Below are positions 35,119-45,770 of a stretch of DNA of 64,000 bases, piece after piece (position 1 is the first letter of the stretch; each line of letters opens with the position of its first letter). This DNA comes from Pseudomonadota bacterium (GTDB taxonomy: Bacteria > Pseudomonadota > Alphaproteobacteria > Micropepsales > Micropepsaceae), in NCBI GenBank assembly GCA_021851325.1, contig JAJZDZ010000001.1:124001-188000 (forward strand), given 5' to 3'. Both the position numbers and the translations under genes were made by a program. The notes below the pieces were generated by a model. That model was not told the origin of the DNA. It searched no databases and saw nothing but the letters and a program-made list of their open reading frames with translations.

Positions 35119-35877
35119 ATGCATATGGACGATACCGACAACAAGGGCGAACGGATCGCCAAGGTCATGGCCAGGGCCGGCGTGTGCTCGCGCCGCGATG
35201 CGGAGAAGCTGATTGGGGAAGGTCGGGTGACGCTCAATGGTCAACCCGTCACCTCCCCTGCCACCAAGATTGCAGGCCCGGCACTGATCGCGGTCGATGG
35301 CAAACCGATTGCCGAACCTGAGCAGACCCGGCTGTGGCGCTATCACAAGCCTGCGGGACTTGTGACCACACACAGAGATCCCCAGGGCCGACCAACCGTG
35401 TTCCAGAATCTGCCTTCAGGTTTGCCACGCGTGCTGTCCGTTGGCCGCCTCGATGTGAATTCGGAAGGGCTCCTGCTCCTTACCAATGACGGCGAGATTG
35501 CGCGCCGCCTCGAACATCCGGCCGCCGGGCTCCAGCGCACCTATCGGGTCAGGCTGTTTGGCCGGATCGATCAGGCAGCGCTCGACCGGTTGGCAGAAGG
35601 CATCACCGTGGATGGCGTGCGTTACGGGCCGGTAGTCGCTGACCTGGAACGCAGCAAAGGGGCCTATTCCTGGGTCCAGGTCCGCCTGAAAGAAGGCAAG
35701 AACAGAGAGATCAAGCGGCTCATGGAGCATCTGGGGTGCAGGGTCGCACGCCTGATCCGTATCCAATATGGCCCCTTTCACCTGGGCCAGCTCCCCGAAG
35801 GAGCCGTCGAAGAGATCCCGGCCAAACTCTGGCGTCAGCATCTGGGAATCGGCCGCAAACCACGGGCGCGATCATAG
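35119..35877 (+). CDS. rRNA pseudouridine synthase, RsuA/RluB family
   Basis: A 252-residue pseudouridine synthase: N-terminal S4 RNA-binding domain (about 10-55, IAKVMARAGVCSRRDAEKLI) and a catalytic domain with D112 in GRLDVNSEGLLLLTNDG. RluB acts at position 2605 of 23S rRNA; RsuA and RluF are related alternatives, so I leave the symbol blank. The ATG at 35119 is followed by a second in-frame ATG two codons later. A strong hairpin follows the stop. Confidence 0.93.
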   Translation: MHMDDTDNKGERIAKVMARAGVCSRRDAEKLIGEGRVTLNGQPVTSPATKIAGPALIAVDGKPIAEPEQTRLWRYHKPAGLVTTHRDPQGRPTVFQNLPSGLPRVLSVGRLDVNSEGLLLLTNDGEIARRLEHPAAGLQRTYRVRLFGRIDQAALDRLAEGITVDGVRYGPVVADLERSKGAYSWVQVRLKEGKNREIKRLMEHLGCRVARLIRIQYGPFHLGQLPEGAVEEIPAKLWRQHLGIGRKPRARS

Positions 35878-35886
35878 GAAACGAGA

Positions 35887-35912
35887 GCCCGGCGCGGCTG
35901 GCCGCGCCGGGC
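35887..35912. terminator. Strong hairpin between convergent genes
   Basis: GCCCGGCGCGGC at 35887-35898 is followed after two bases by its exact complement at 35901-35912, giving an 11-12 bp stem with a tight loop. It lies 9 bp after the pseudouridine synthase stop and 7 bp before the end of the convergent secreted-protein gene. No clear U-tract. Confidence 0.65.
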
Positions 35913-35919
35913 AGATATC

Positions 35920-36297
35920 TCAGTGCCGCTCGTCACGGTGCCAATGACGATCGCCATAGCCATGCCAGCCACCACCATAACCGCGCCAGCCATTGTGGTC
36001 GTAGTAACCGCGCGGACCATTGACATAGATCTGGGCGCCGTAGCGCGCGGCCGGAACGTATGTCCGATAGGGGTAATAGCCGCCATAGGCTGCATAACCG
36101 TCAGCAGGATAGCTCGGCCCGGAGTTTGAGGTCGCCGCGATGACGGCAAGTGCTGCAATACCGAGACCTGCCGCAAGTGCAACGCCACTGCCTTCGTCCC
36201 TGTGCTCACGCCAGCCATAACCGCCATCACCATGGGCAAAAGCCACGGTTGGACCAAGAAGACTGAGAGCTAGCGCCGCAGCGAATAATCTTTTCAT
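35920..36297 (-). CDS. Secreted Tyr/Gly/His-rich small protein, function unknown
   Basis: A 125-residue protein with a signal peptide (about 1-22, ending VAFA), a hydrophobic stretch (about 38-56, GVALAAGLGIAALAVIAAT) and a C-terminal half dominated by Tyr, Gly, His and Arg, ending WHGYGDRHWHRDERH. The composition suggests metal binding or a structural envelope role; I do not recognise a family. ATG at 36297. It stands alone, with 259 bp to the next gene. Confidence 0.75.
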   Translation of the reverse strand: MKRLFAAALALSLLGPTVAFAHGDGGYGWREHRDEGSGVALAAGLGIAALAVIAATSNSGPSYPADGYAAYGGYYPYRTYVPAARYGAQIYVNGPRGYYDHNGWRGYGGGWHGYGDRHWHRDERH

Positions 36298-36556
36298 GGC
36301 ATGTCGCCTTTCCTTGACTGGAAGCGAAGCGATTGCTCCGTTTCACCCTGTCAGGATGGCGTCCCGTCCGTGAACCCAAACTGAACCGAATAGGGCATTA
36401 TCGCGGCAGATCAGGCCGTATTTGTGCCATCATTGGCATCCGCCACTCCAGCACACACGGGGGGTACCGAGCGCCAACTCTGGCAACCCGCCCGCTCTCC
36501 CGTCCTCAGCAGGCAGATTCTACGCCGGGTGGCAACGGTCCGAAGGAGCGCCGGTC

Positions 36557-37138
36557 TCAGCCTTTGCAGCAGGCGACAAAGTCCTCAAGCCCAATGATCT
36601 CTGCCTGGCGTGGAAACACCTTTTCCAGCAGTAGGCGATGAACCTCGGGATCGGGATCCGCACAGCAATCGGACAGAACCAGAATGCGAAAGTCTTTATC
36701 CGCGCCATCCCTGAGCGTGGATAGCACCACTCCGGAGGTAGAAAGCCCTGCGAGCAGCAGGGTATCTATGCCTCTGGACTGCAGCCGGCTGCCAAGCGCC
36801 GTGGTTGAAAATGCTCCGACCCGGCGCTTGCGGAAGACCTCTTCGTCACCAAGTGGCGCCAGCGCTGGCACAATCTGCGTGCTCTTGTCGTCGGCATCCA
36901 GACGGCCGCTAGCCGCCGCCGCGGCGAAGATGCGGTTTTGCGGCGGTAGGGCCGCACTTTCCTCGGCCGTCAGCGCAACCCGGACATGCATCACCGCCAT
37001 CTTGGCCCTGCGTGCCGCAAGGCGCGCCTTAACGGCCTGCTCGACCAGAGCCGCACCCTGGTCACCAAACATGGCCACGATTCCGTTCTGGTAATCCATC
37101 AGCAGCAGAGCACTGCGGAGCGGATCAAGGGTCAGCAT
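36557..37138 (-). CDS. Isochorismatase-like family protein lacking the catalytic Cys
   Basis: A 193-residue isochorismatase-fold protein. The catalytic Asp is in LLLMDYQNG and a Lys in VFRKRRVGAF. The usual nucleophilic Cys position reads AGLSTSGVVLST, with Gly where cysteine hydrolases have Cys. Isochorismatases also lack that Cys, so a hydrolase of vinyl-ether type or a non-catalytic role are possible. The ATG at 37138 has AAGG about 9 bases upstream; a further ATG at 37156 is possible. It follows thiC by 71 bp on the same strand and may be read from the same riboswitch-controlled transcript. Confidence 0.87.
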   Translation of the reverse strand: MLTLDPLRSALLLMDYQNGIVAMFGDQGAALVEQAVKARLAARRAKMAVMHVRVALTAEESAALPPQNRIFAAAAASGRLDADDKSTQIVPALAPLGDEEVFRKRRVGAFSTTALGSRLQSRGIDTLLLAGLSTSGVVLSTLRDGADKDFRILVLSDCCADPDPEVHRLLLEKVFPRQAEIIGLEDFVACCKG

Positions 37139-37209
37139 CACAGTGCGCCTTTCCATGACAACAGAGGTTGAGCTATGCCGCAGGTGGCGCCGGCCGTTCA
37201 CTGCAGCGT

Positions 37210-39170
<1,961 letters not shown>

Positions 39171-39227
39171 GGGCGAGTTTGGGCGCCCCATTCCACAAGT
39201 CAAGACCCACGTCTATAGTTGGCGGCG

Positions 39228-39719
39228 ATGGATGCGAAAATTTCAATTCGCCTGGCAAGGCCGCACGAAGTAGTCGCCGTGGCAGCCATTTTCAGTGCAG
39301 CGCGGGCGCAGCTAATGTTTTTGCCGCGACTGCACAGTCCAGACCAAGAACGTGACTTCATCGCTTCCTGTTTTCGAACCGAGCAGATCCTTGTCGCCAC
39401 CAGGGACGAGACAGTATTCGGGTTTGCCGCCTACTGCGACGGCTGGCTCAACCATCTATATTTCCACCCGCAGATGCAGGGCCAGGGCGGTGGAGGTCTG
39501 TTATTGGCGCGCAGCAAGGCCGCCTCTGAAGGTGTTCTTCAGCTGTGGTGCTTTCTCCGCAATACGCGCGCCAGGCGGTTCTACGAAGATCGTGGCTTCA
39601 CCGCGGCCGAATTCACCGATGGATCGCGTAACGAGGAAAGGCAGCCCGACATCCGCTATGTCTGGCGCGCAGCGCAAGGCGGCCCACTGACGTCGTCACT
39701 TGCACAACGTGCTCACTAA
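39228..39719 (+). CDS. GNAT family N-acetyltransferase
   Basis: A 163-residue acetyltransferase of the GNAT fold. The acetyl-CoA-binding stretch is HLYFHPQMQGQGGGGLLLARSK and the closing segment is NTRARRFYEDRGFTAAEF. The acceptor is unknown. ATG at 39228; a TTG nine bases upstream is less likely. It diverges from the thiC riboswitch region and its stop overlaps the convergent oxidoreductase stop by 4 bp. Confidence 0.9.
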   Translation: MDAKISIRLARPHEVVAVAAIFSAARAQLMFLPRLHSPDQERDFIASCFRTEQILVATRDETVFGFAAYCDGWLNHLYFHPQMQGQGGGGLLLARSKAASEGVLQLWCFLRNTRARRFYEDRGFTAAEFTDGSRNEERQPDIRYVWRAAQGGPLTSSLAQRAH

Positions 39720-40678
39720 GCGGCAAAGCCTGTGAGCACAATTTTCTGGCTGCTACCGTGCTCCAAAGCCCGATAGGCAGCCACGCCATCCTCCGCCGCC
39801 CACTCCACTGGCTGGCCGGGGAGGCTAAGGCCCCCGCTCGCAAAGCCTTGTGCCAGGCGCTCCAGAAGCTGCGCGCAAGTGCGGCTATCATATAACAGCG
39901 AGTTGATGCCGATCAGGCTGCCACCGCGTCGGTAGAGGCTCAAAGTTGGCAGTTCGACTTTCCCACGTGATGGAGCCGCAATGATCACGAGGCGACCGAA
40001 CGGTGCCAGCACCTCGATACCATTTGCGGTCCAGGCGCCGGTGGTATCAAAGACCACATCGACCGCCCCGCCAAGGGCCGCTGGTAAGGCCTCCCTCAAT
40101 GCCCCGCCATCAAGCAGGATTACGTTGTGGCCGGCTGCCGCGAATTCCTCTGCCTGCGCCGCGCGACGCACCGCAACGGCGGTTTCAGCGCCCCGCCATT
40201 GGGCCAGGGCAAGCGCGGCGCGTCCGACGGCTCCCGCCCCGATGATGAGGACACGTGTTCCGGGAGTAGTATCTGCCCGCTCCAGGCCATCCCACGCTGT
40301 CACATAGGGCACGCCAAGACTGGCTGCCTGGAGAGCACTAAGCCCCTCTGGTATGGCCACAACACCATCTTCGGCGACCACGACGAAGCCGGCATGGCTG
40401 CCATCTGCGGTGAATCCGAGTTCCTTGCCGCTGCCGAACACGTGCTGACCGAGCCGCGAAGGAGACCCTGCTACGATTTCGCCGGCAAAATCACGCCCGG
40501 GAACACGCGGCAGCGTCGTATAGGCAAATCGTCCCAAAACATTTTTGACATCCGACGGATTGATTCCGGCGGCGGTGACGCGAACCAGCACTTGACCGGG
40601 GCGCAAATCCGGAACCGGCAGCTCAACAAGTCTCAGGTTGTCGAGCGAACCGGTCCGGTCAAATTGCAGGGCTTTCAT
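39716..40678 (-). CDS. Zinc-independent MDR oxidoreductase (quinone oxidoreductase-like)
   Basis: A 320-residue medium-chain dehydrogenase/reductase. It has the GroES-like N-domain (INPSDVKNVLGRF, VPGRDFAGEIV) and a Rossmann domain with VLIIGAGAVGRAAL. The zinc-ligating cysteines and histidines of alcohol dehydrogenases are absent, placing it with quinone oxidoreductase-type enzymes that use NADPH. The substrate is unknown. ATG at 40678. It is 36 bp downstream of the creatininase-family gene on the same strand. Confidence 0.9.
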   Translation of the reverse strand: MKALQFDRTGSLDNLRLVELPVPDLRPGQVLVRVTAAGINPSDVKNVLGRFAYTTLPRVPGRDFAGEIVAGSPSRLGQHVFGSGKELGFTADGSHAGFVVVAEDGVVAIPEGLSALQAASLGVPYVTAWDGLERADTTPGTRVLIIGAGAVGRAALALAQWRGAETAVAVRRAAQAEEFAAAGHNVILLDGGALREALPAALGGAVDVVFDTTGAWTANGIEVLAPFGRLVIIAAPSRGKVELPTLSLYRRGGSLIGINSLLYDSRTCAQLLERLAQGFASGGLSLPGQPVEWAAEDGVAAYRALEHGSSQKIVLTGFAA

Positions 40679-40714
40679 GGGCCAGGCTCTTTAACGGAAG
40701 GATAGGCCGCCCGC

Positions 40715-41461
40715 TCAGCTGTGCGCAAAGCGTTCAAACTCGGCAATCACCGCCCGCACCGCTGCCTGGACGATCTTTTCACCAGCTTCGACCGAGGCCT
40801 GGCTCGGATCCGAGCCGATACGCCCGTCAGGAAAGCGACGGCGATAATCTTCAGCATCGAAGATCGGTCCCAGTGGTGCAATCTTGGGCGTCATTTCTAC
40901 ATGTTTGATCGCTTCGGGATATCCAAAATAGGTCACCGACACCTCCGATGGAGTGGCGTGGCTGCCCTCTCCCACCGGAAACAGCTGCCTGCAGAGATCC
41001 GATACCCCAGGCAATTCCCACCAGTTGCGCAGTTGGCAACGCAGCGGTGGCCGATTGGAGCCTGGCTCGGCAAAGGTTATGCCGTGATAGATCTCACTGA
41101 ATGCTGCATTGATCGTATTGATGTTCCCGCCATGTCCGTTAAGCCAGTAAAGACGGGTGAAGCCATGACGGGCAAGCGAGGTTGCCCAATCACACATCGC
41201 GGCAATCATGGTCGAGGGCCGCAGCGTAATCGTTCCGGAAAAGGCCATATGATGCTGTGCCTGCCCCACATTGAAGGTGGGCCCGACAAGGATCCCCGCT
41301 TCATCCCCCGCACGTCGGGCTATGATTTCCGGACAGAGGGCGTCTGTCCCCAAAAGTCCGTTGGGGCCATGCTGCTCGGTAGAGCCGATCGGGAGCAGAA
41401 TAGCCTTGGATTTTTTGAGGTAGGCGTCGACTTCGGGCCAAGAAGACAAATGGAGCTGCAT
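40715..41461 (-). CDS. Creatininase-family amidohydrolase
   Basis: A 248-residue protein of the creatininase (creatinine amidohydrolase) family. The metal motifs are LPIGSTEQHGPNGLLGTD, WLNGHGGN and GSHATPSEVS. Members include creatininase, MftE and enzymes of riboflavin or guanine metabolism, so the reaction is open. The ATG at 41461 with GTGAGA upstream is preferred over a GTG at 41506. It diverges from the CoA-transferase gene across 202 bp. Confidence 0.9.
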   Translation of the reverse strand: MQLHLSSWPEVDAYLKKSKAILLPIGSTEQHGPNGLLGTDALCPEIIARRAGDEAGILVGPTFNVGQAQHHMAFSGTITLRPSTMIAAMCDWATSLARHGFTRLYWLNGHGGNINTINAAFSEIYHGITFAEPGSNRPPLRCQLRNWWELPGVSDLCRQLFPVGEGSHATPSEVSVTYFGYPEAIKHVEMTPKIAPLGPIFDAEDYRRRFPDGRIGSDPSQASVEAGEKIVQAAVRAVIAEFERFAHS

Positions 41462-41663
41462 CGCCGTCTCACCATCGCTGCTAACGTATCGCCGTAGTTC
41501 TTCCACGACCGGCTTCAGGCATCAACCGTCCCGCCCCCCCTTGCGCCGCACCCGCCTGCAGCCGCTGTCTACACCAGCAGGAAATCCACAGCCCCCCCTT
41601 TCCGGTACCACACCTTGCGCCTACTCTTTTGCCAAACACCATCAAGCAACTACGGAGGAACCC

Positions 41664-42800
41664 ATGACAACCAAGGCGAACGGGCCGCTGGCAGGCGTAC
41701 GGGTGCTGGATCTGACCGAATTCATCTTCGGTCCCTACGCCACCCAAACGCTCGCCGATCTTGGCGCCGAGGTCATCAAGATCGAGAATCCGGGCGGCGA
41801 CCGTCAGCGCCACAGTGGCAAGCACGCCGCCCATCCCGAAATGGGCTCGGTGTTCATGGCCCTCAACCGCAACAAGCAGAGCCTGGCCCTGGATCTGAAG
41901 CAGGAGAGCGATCGCGACCGGCTCCGCGAGCTGATTCCCACCGCCCAGGTTTTCATTCATAACGTTCGCGCCGATGCGATCGAACGGCTCGGCTTCGAAT
42001 ATGAAGCCGTGCGCAAGCTCAATCCGGCGATTGTGTACGTCCATTGCGTCGGCTACGGCTCAAACGGGCCCTATGCCGGGCGCCAGGCCTTTGATGACCT
42101 GGTACAGGGTGCCAGTGGCGCTGCCGATTTGCTGCCGCGCGTCGATGGCAACCCACAGATGCGACTGATGCCAAGCTTTCTCGCCGACAAGGTGTCGAGC
42201 CTGCACGCCCTCTATGCCACGCTGGCAGCTTTGTTCCATCGCGAACGGAGCGGCGAAGGCCAGTTCGTAGAGGTACCGATGTTTGAGAGCTTCACACACT
42301 TTCTCCTCATTGAGCACCTTTACGGCAAAACCTTCGAACCTCCACAGGGGCGCATCGGCCATACCCCAGCACTGGCGGCAGATCGCCGTCCGCTCCGTAC
42401 CAAGGACGGGCATATCGTTATTCAGCCGGTTAGCCGCGAAGCCAGTGCCAAGTTCCTCGCTCTCGGTGGCATCGCCGACGCCTATGAATCAGAACGTTTC
42501 CTCAATGCCCCCAAGGGTAGCCGGGTTACCGTCTATTACGACATGCTCAAGGAAGCAGCGGCGACCCGGACCACTGACGAGTGGATGGCGCTGGGGCAGA
42601 AACACGGCATTCCAATCATGCGTGCCAATACACTTGACGAGGTACTCGAAGACCCACACCTGAAGGCTGTGGAGTTCTTTCAGCTGCGCAATCACCCCAG
42701 TGAAGGGCCCTACCGCGCCATGCGTCCGCCGGTGCGATTTGAAAAAACGCCGGCCACTATCCGCAATGACCCGCCCCTAATCGGACAGGACGACGGATGA
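41664..42800 (+). CDS. CaiB/BaiF (family III) CoA-transferase
   Basis: A 378-residue class III CoA transferase. The N-terminal motif is VRVLDLTEFIFGPYATQTLADLGAEVIKIENPGGD without a break; the mid-section AFDDLVQGASG carries the conserved Asp that forms the acyl anhydride. It moves CoA between carboxylic acids such as formate/oxalate, carnitine or succinate; the substrate cannot be read. The ATG at 41664 has ACGGAGGAA just upstream. Nearby enzymes of acyl-CoA metabolism are at 25.7, 28.5 and 58.3 kb, not adjacent. Confidence 0.93.
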   Translation: MTTKANGPLAGVRVLDLTEFIFGPYATQTLADLGAEVIKIENPGGDRQRHSGKHAAHPEMGSVFMALNRNKQSLALDLKQESDRDRLRELIPTAQVFIHNVRADAIERLGFEYEAVRKLNPAIVYVHCVGYGSNGPYAGRQAFDDLVQGASGAADLLPRVDGNPQMRLMPSFLADKVSSLHALYATLAALFHRERSGEGQFVEVPMFESFTHFLLIEHLYGKTFEPPQGRIGHTPALAADRRPLRTKDGHIVIQPVSREASAKFLALGGIADAYESERFLNAPKGSRVTVYYDMLKEAAATRTTDEWMALGQKHGIPIMRANTLDEVLEDPHLKAVEFFQLRNHPSEGPYRAMRPPVRFEKTPATIRNDPPLIGQDDG

Positions 42801-42837
42801 TCCCTGCCAGTGGGCGCCGCAGCTCCCCGCCGGGGCA

Positions 42838-43140
42838 TCACCCGGTTTGGGTCTGCGGTGCATAGTTATTCATCGCCATGGCCATCGCAATGTCCTTGTC
42901 GGTCAAGCCTCCAGCATCATGGGTGGAAAGCGTAACCTCTACGCGATTGTATACATTGAACCATTCTGGATGATGATCGAGCTTTTCAGCCAGCAGAGCA
43001 CTTTGTGTCATGAACCCGAAGGCGGCATTGAAATCCCTGAAGAGGAAGGTCTTCATTATCGCATCACGGTCTGGGGCAAGGGTCCAGCCCTGGAGTTTGG
43101 CCAGTGCCGCCTGCCGTGGCGCGCCCTCGAGTTTATGCAT
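42838..43140 (-). CDS. phhB: 4a-hydroxytetrahydrobiopterin dehydratase (PCBD)
   Basis: A 100-residue pterin-4a-carbinolamine dehydratase, which recycles tetrahydropterin for aromatic hydroxylases. The active-site pattern is intact: [18 protein letters not shown], then [11 protein letters not shown]. The phenylalanine hydroxylase partner is not in the window. ATG at 43140, divergent from the zincin gene across 38 bp. Confidence 0.95.
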   Translation of the reverse strand: MHKLEGAPRQAALAKLQGWTLAPDRDAIMKTFLFRDFNAAFGFMTQSALLAEKLDHHPEWFNVYNRVEVTLSTHDAGGLTDKDIAMAMAMNNYAPQTQTG

Positions 43141-43178
43141 GTCTGTTCTCCCGTGGCAGATCGGCCCCAGGACATAGC

Positions 43179-43571
43179 ATGATCATGCGGGCCGACGAAC
43201 CCTCACTAGATGACATGGAGTACATGGCGCGCGCGGAGTTTGCGGCGCTGCCTGAGGAATTCCGCACACTCACTGGTGATATCATGTTCGTGCTTGCCGA
43301 GGAGGCTGAGACCAAGACCCTGGAACAACTCGGCGCGGCGCAGGCCACTCAGCTCCTCGGCCTTTATCAAGGTGCGCCTCTGGCTGCGCGGCTGGCGAAC
43401 ATGGCAGGGCCAGAGCCGTCCATGATTTTCCTCTTTCGTCGTCCAATCCTTCACTATGCGCAGCAGCAACGGCTTGCCGTCACCGCGGTCCTGCGTCACG
43501 TTCTCATCCACGAAATTGGCCATCATTTCGGCCTGTCGGACGAAACCATGGCGCGGCTTGCCGGTAATTAG
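43179..43571 (+). CDS. Small zincin-like metallopeptidase
   Basis: A 130-residue protein of the small bacterial zincin family (PF06262-like). The zinc helix is [12 protein letters not shown] near the C-terminus, preceded by [10 protein letters not shown]. Function is unknown; the family is compact and usually uncharacterised. The ATG at 43179 has CAGGA about 8 bases upstream; a second in-frame ATG follows two codons later. It is convergent with thpR. Confidence 0.88.
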   Translation: MIMRADEPSLDDMEYMARAEFAALPEEFRTLTGDIMFVLAEEAETKTLEQLGAAQATQLLGLYQGAPLAARLANMAGPEPSMIFLFRRPILHYAQQQRLAVTAVLRHVLIHEIGHHFGLSDETMARLAGN

Positions 43572-43601
43572 TACCGGATGCGGCCCGAGTGGGACGACGG
43601 A

Positions 43602-43643
43602 AAAAGGCCCGCGCAAGCCATGATATCAACGCTTGCGTGGGTC
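43602..43643 (-). terminator. Rho-independent terminator after thpR
   Basis: On the minus strand a stem of about 11 pairs (43631-43641 with 43608-43618, one mismatch) with a 12-base loop is followed by CCTTTTT. It lies 47 bp beyond the thpR stop and between convergent genes; the plus-strand version lacks a T-run. Confidence 0.75.
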
Positions 43644-43689
43644 AGAGGTTTGCCACCTTGAGGTTGTTCGCTCGGCGCAAGCCCTGGGC

Positions 43690-44226
43690 CTAAGCGTCCA
43701 GGGCATAGTCCTGTTCAACCGTATAAAGGCTGCCATTGGCCGTCAGCGTACTGCGAAACAGAGAAAAGCGATCTACTGCGAAGGGTTGAGCAGAAAGAAG
43801 CGCATGGTTTTGCAGGAACTGCACGAGCCTGTCGCGCGGTGGGGACTTGAGCCGGGCCACGGTGATGTGGGGGCTGAACTTGCGTCCGTCAGCCCGCAGA
43901 CCAAGACGTGTCATGGCCGTATCGACTTTCCTGTGAAGATGCAGAAGCGCCGGATTACTGCGCATTCCAACCCACAGTTGACGCGGCTCCTTCGGTGTAA
44001 AAACGCCAACGCCGAAGGGCTCAAGCTCAAATACCGGTTCCCGTACGGCGCGCAGCGCGTCGTCGATGTCTGCCACGGTGCGGCCGTCAACCTCGCCAAT
44101 GAACCGCAGCGTCAGGTGCAACTGCTCGCGCGACTGCCAACGGGCCCCCGGAATTCCCCCTTCCAGCAGCAACAACGATTGGGCAAGCCTCTCCGGAATG
44201 GCAATGCCGACGAACAGGCGCATCAT
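43690..44226 (-). CDS. thpR: RNA 2',3'-cyclic phosphodiesterase ThpR (2'-5' RNA ligase family)
   Basis: A 178-residue 2H phosphoesterase. The two HxTx motifs are HLTL at H37 and HITV at H120. Family members open 2',3'-cyclic phosphates or ligate 2'-5' RNA ends. The true start is the ATG at 44226, which overlaps the murJ stop (ATGA); the longer frame is a shadow of murJ. It is the last gene of a three-gene minus-strand unit. Confidence 0.94.
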   Translation of the reverse strand: MMRLFVGIAIPERLAQSLLLLEGGIPGARWQSREQLHLTLRFIGEVDGRTVADIDDALRAVREPVFELEPFGVGVFTPKEPRQLWVGMRSNPALLHLHRKVDTAMTRLGLRADGRKFSPHITVARLKSPPRDRLVQFLQNHALLSAQPFAVDRFSLFRSTLTANGSLYTVEQDYALDA

Positions 44227-45770
44227 GCCGCCACCATATGACGGCGCGACAATCTGCCCAGAGGCAGGCGCTCGCGAAACACCGCGACACAGCTGACATA
44301 TCCTGCGCCGCCCAGAAGCACAGCAAGGCCGAGCGCGCCAAGATCCCGGTAGGCGCCCGGTGGCAGCACCAGCATTCCTGCCTGCCTGCCACCCCATGCC
44401 CCCAGCGCCGTGGCGCCTGCCGCGATCAGAATGGCCGGCAGCGCCCGGCGGAACTGGGCGCTGATATGCAGAAGACCGCGTCTGCGTCCAAGCCACAGGA
44501 GCGTAGCAACATTGACCCAGGCGCCAAAGGAAGTCCCCAGCGCAATGCCACCAATACCAAAGCCCAGTCCCCACACCAGCACCACCTTGAGGCCAATATT
44601 GGCAGCGACTGACAACGCCGTGATCCGGGCCGGAGTGAGGGTGTCGTGTCGCGCGTAGAAGGTCGAGGCCAGAATCCGGACCATGGCGAAGGCCGGCAAC
44701 CCGATGCCATAGGCCCCAAGCGCCACCGCTGAAATCCCCGCGGCACGAGCATCAAAATGACCATGGGCGAAGATCGCCTGCATGATGGTATCTGGAATGA
44801 CCACAAAAGCCATGGCGAAAGGAAGCACAGACAGCAGCGACAGCGTTGCCGCCTTGTTCTGCGCGGCATCTGCCCCCTCAACATCGCCAAGTGCAAGCTT
44901 GGCGCTCATTTCAGGCAGCAGCACGGTTCCCAGTGCGATGCCAAGAACGCCAAGAGGCAGCTGGTCAATCCGGTTGGCGTAGTAAAGGGCGGTCAGGCTG
45001 CCACTGGTCAACAGGCTGGCCAGCAGCATGTCGATAAACGGGGCAATCAGAACACTGGTCGCACCGAAAGTTACCGCAGCGAAGGCCTTGAAGAATTCGG
45101 CGATCTCCGGGGTCCAGCGGGGCAAGGTCAAGCGCAGCGTAAGACCCGCTCGCCGTGCCGCGACAAAAATGAAGAGCAACTGGGCAAAGCCACCTGCCAG
45201 CACACCCCAGGCTGCCGCCTCGGCCGCATTGGGAAACCAGGCACTGGCGAACAGCGCGGCAATCATCGTCAAATTAAGCAGGATCGACCAGGCGGCCGCA
45301 GCAGCAAATTTTTCCAGCGCGTTGAGCATTGCCGACAGCTGAACCACCACCACTGTCAGAATGAGATAGGGAAAGGTGATGCGGGACAGATGGGCAGTCA
45401 GCGCAACCTGACCGGGGTTTTCAGCAAACCCCGGCGCCATGATGCGCACCACAAGCGGCATCGCCCACAGCGCCGCAACCAGTATGACGATCTGGACCGC
45501 CATCTGCCAGGAAAACACCGCATCCGCAAATCCAGCCGCGGCGTTCCTCTCGCCGCGCGCCTGCAGGGCGGCATACCGGGGCAGAAAGGCGGGGTTGATC
45601 GTCCCTTCACCAAACAGGCTGCGAAAATAGCTCGGAAACAGAAACGCGACGAAGAAGGCATCCGACAGAGGGCCCGCCCCGAGGATCGCCGCCTGCAATA
45701 TGTCGCGGATAAAGCCCGTGATGCGCGAAAGCAGCGTAAAGCCGCTGACCGACAGGAAGCGACGGAACAT
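44223..45770 (-). CDS. murJ: Lipid II flippase MurJ
   Basis: Flips lipid II across the inner membrane for peptidoglycan synthesis. The 515-residue protein has about 14 hydrophobic helices and starts with the characteristic SRITGFIRDILQAAILGAG and FRSLFGEGTINPAFLP. ATG at 45770 shares bases with the stop of the upstream esterase (TGATG on the minus strand), and its own stop overlaps thpR. Confidence 0.97.
   Translation of the reverse strand: MFRRFLSVSGFTLLSRITGFIRDILQAAILGAGPLSDAFFVAFLFPSYFRSLFGEGTINPAFLPRYAALQARGERNAAAGFADAVFSWQMAVQIVILVAALWAMPLVVRIMAPGFAENPGQVALTAHLSRITFPYLILTVVVVQLSAMLNALEKFAAAAAWSILLNLTMIAALFASAWFPNAAEAAAWGVLAGGFAQLLFIFVAARRAGLTLRLTLPRWTPEIAEFFKAFAAVTFGATSVLIAPFIDMLLASLLTSGSLTALYYANRIDQLPLGVLGIALGTVLLPEMSAKLALGDVEGADAAQNKAATLSLLSVLPFAMAFVVIPDTIMQAIFAHGHFDARAAGISAVALGAYGIGLPAFAMVRILASTFYARHDTLTPARITALSVAANIGLKVVLVWGLGFGIGGIALGTSFGAWVNVATLLWLGRRRGLLHISAQFRRALPAILIAAGATALGAWGGRQAGMLVLPPGAYRDLGALGLAVLLGGAGYVSCVAVFRERLPLGRLSRRHMVAA

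Noticed and set aside
43690..44574. Extended N-terminus of thpR into murJ
   Set aside because: The added region is a shadow of murJ; the ATG overlapping the murJ stop matches the family N-terminus.
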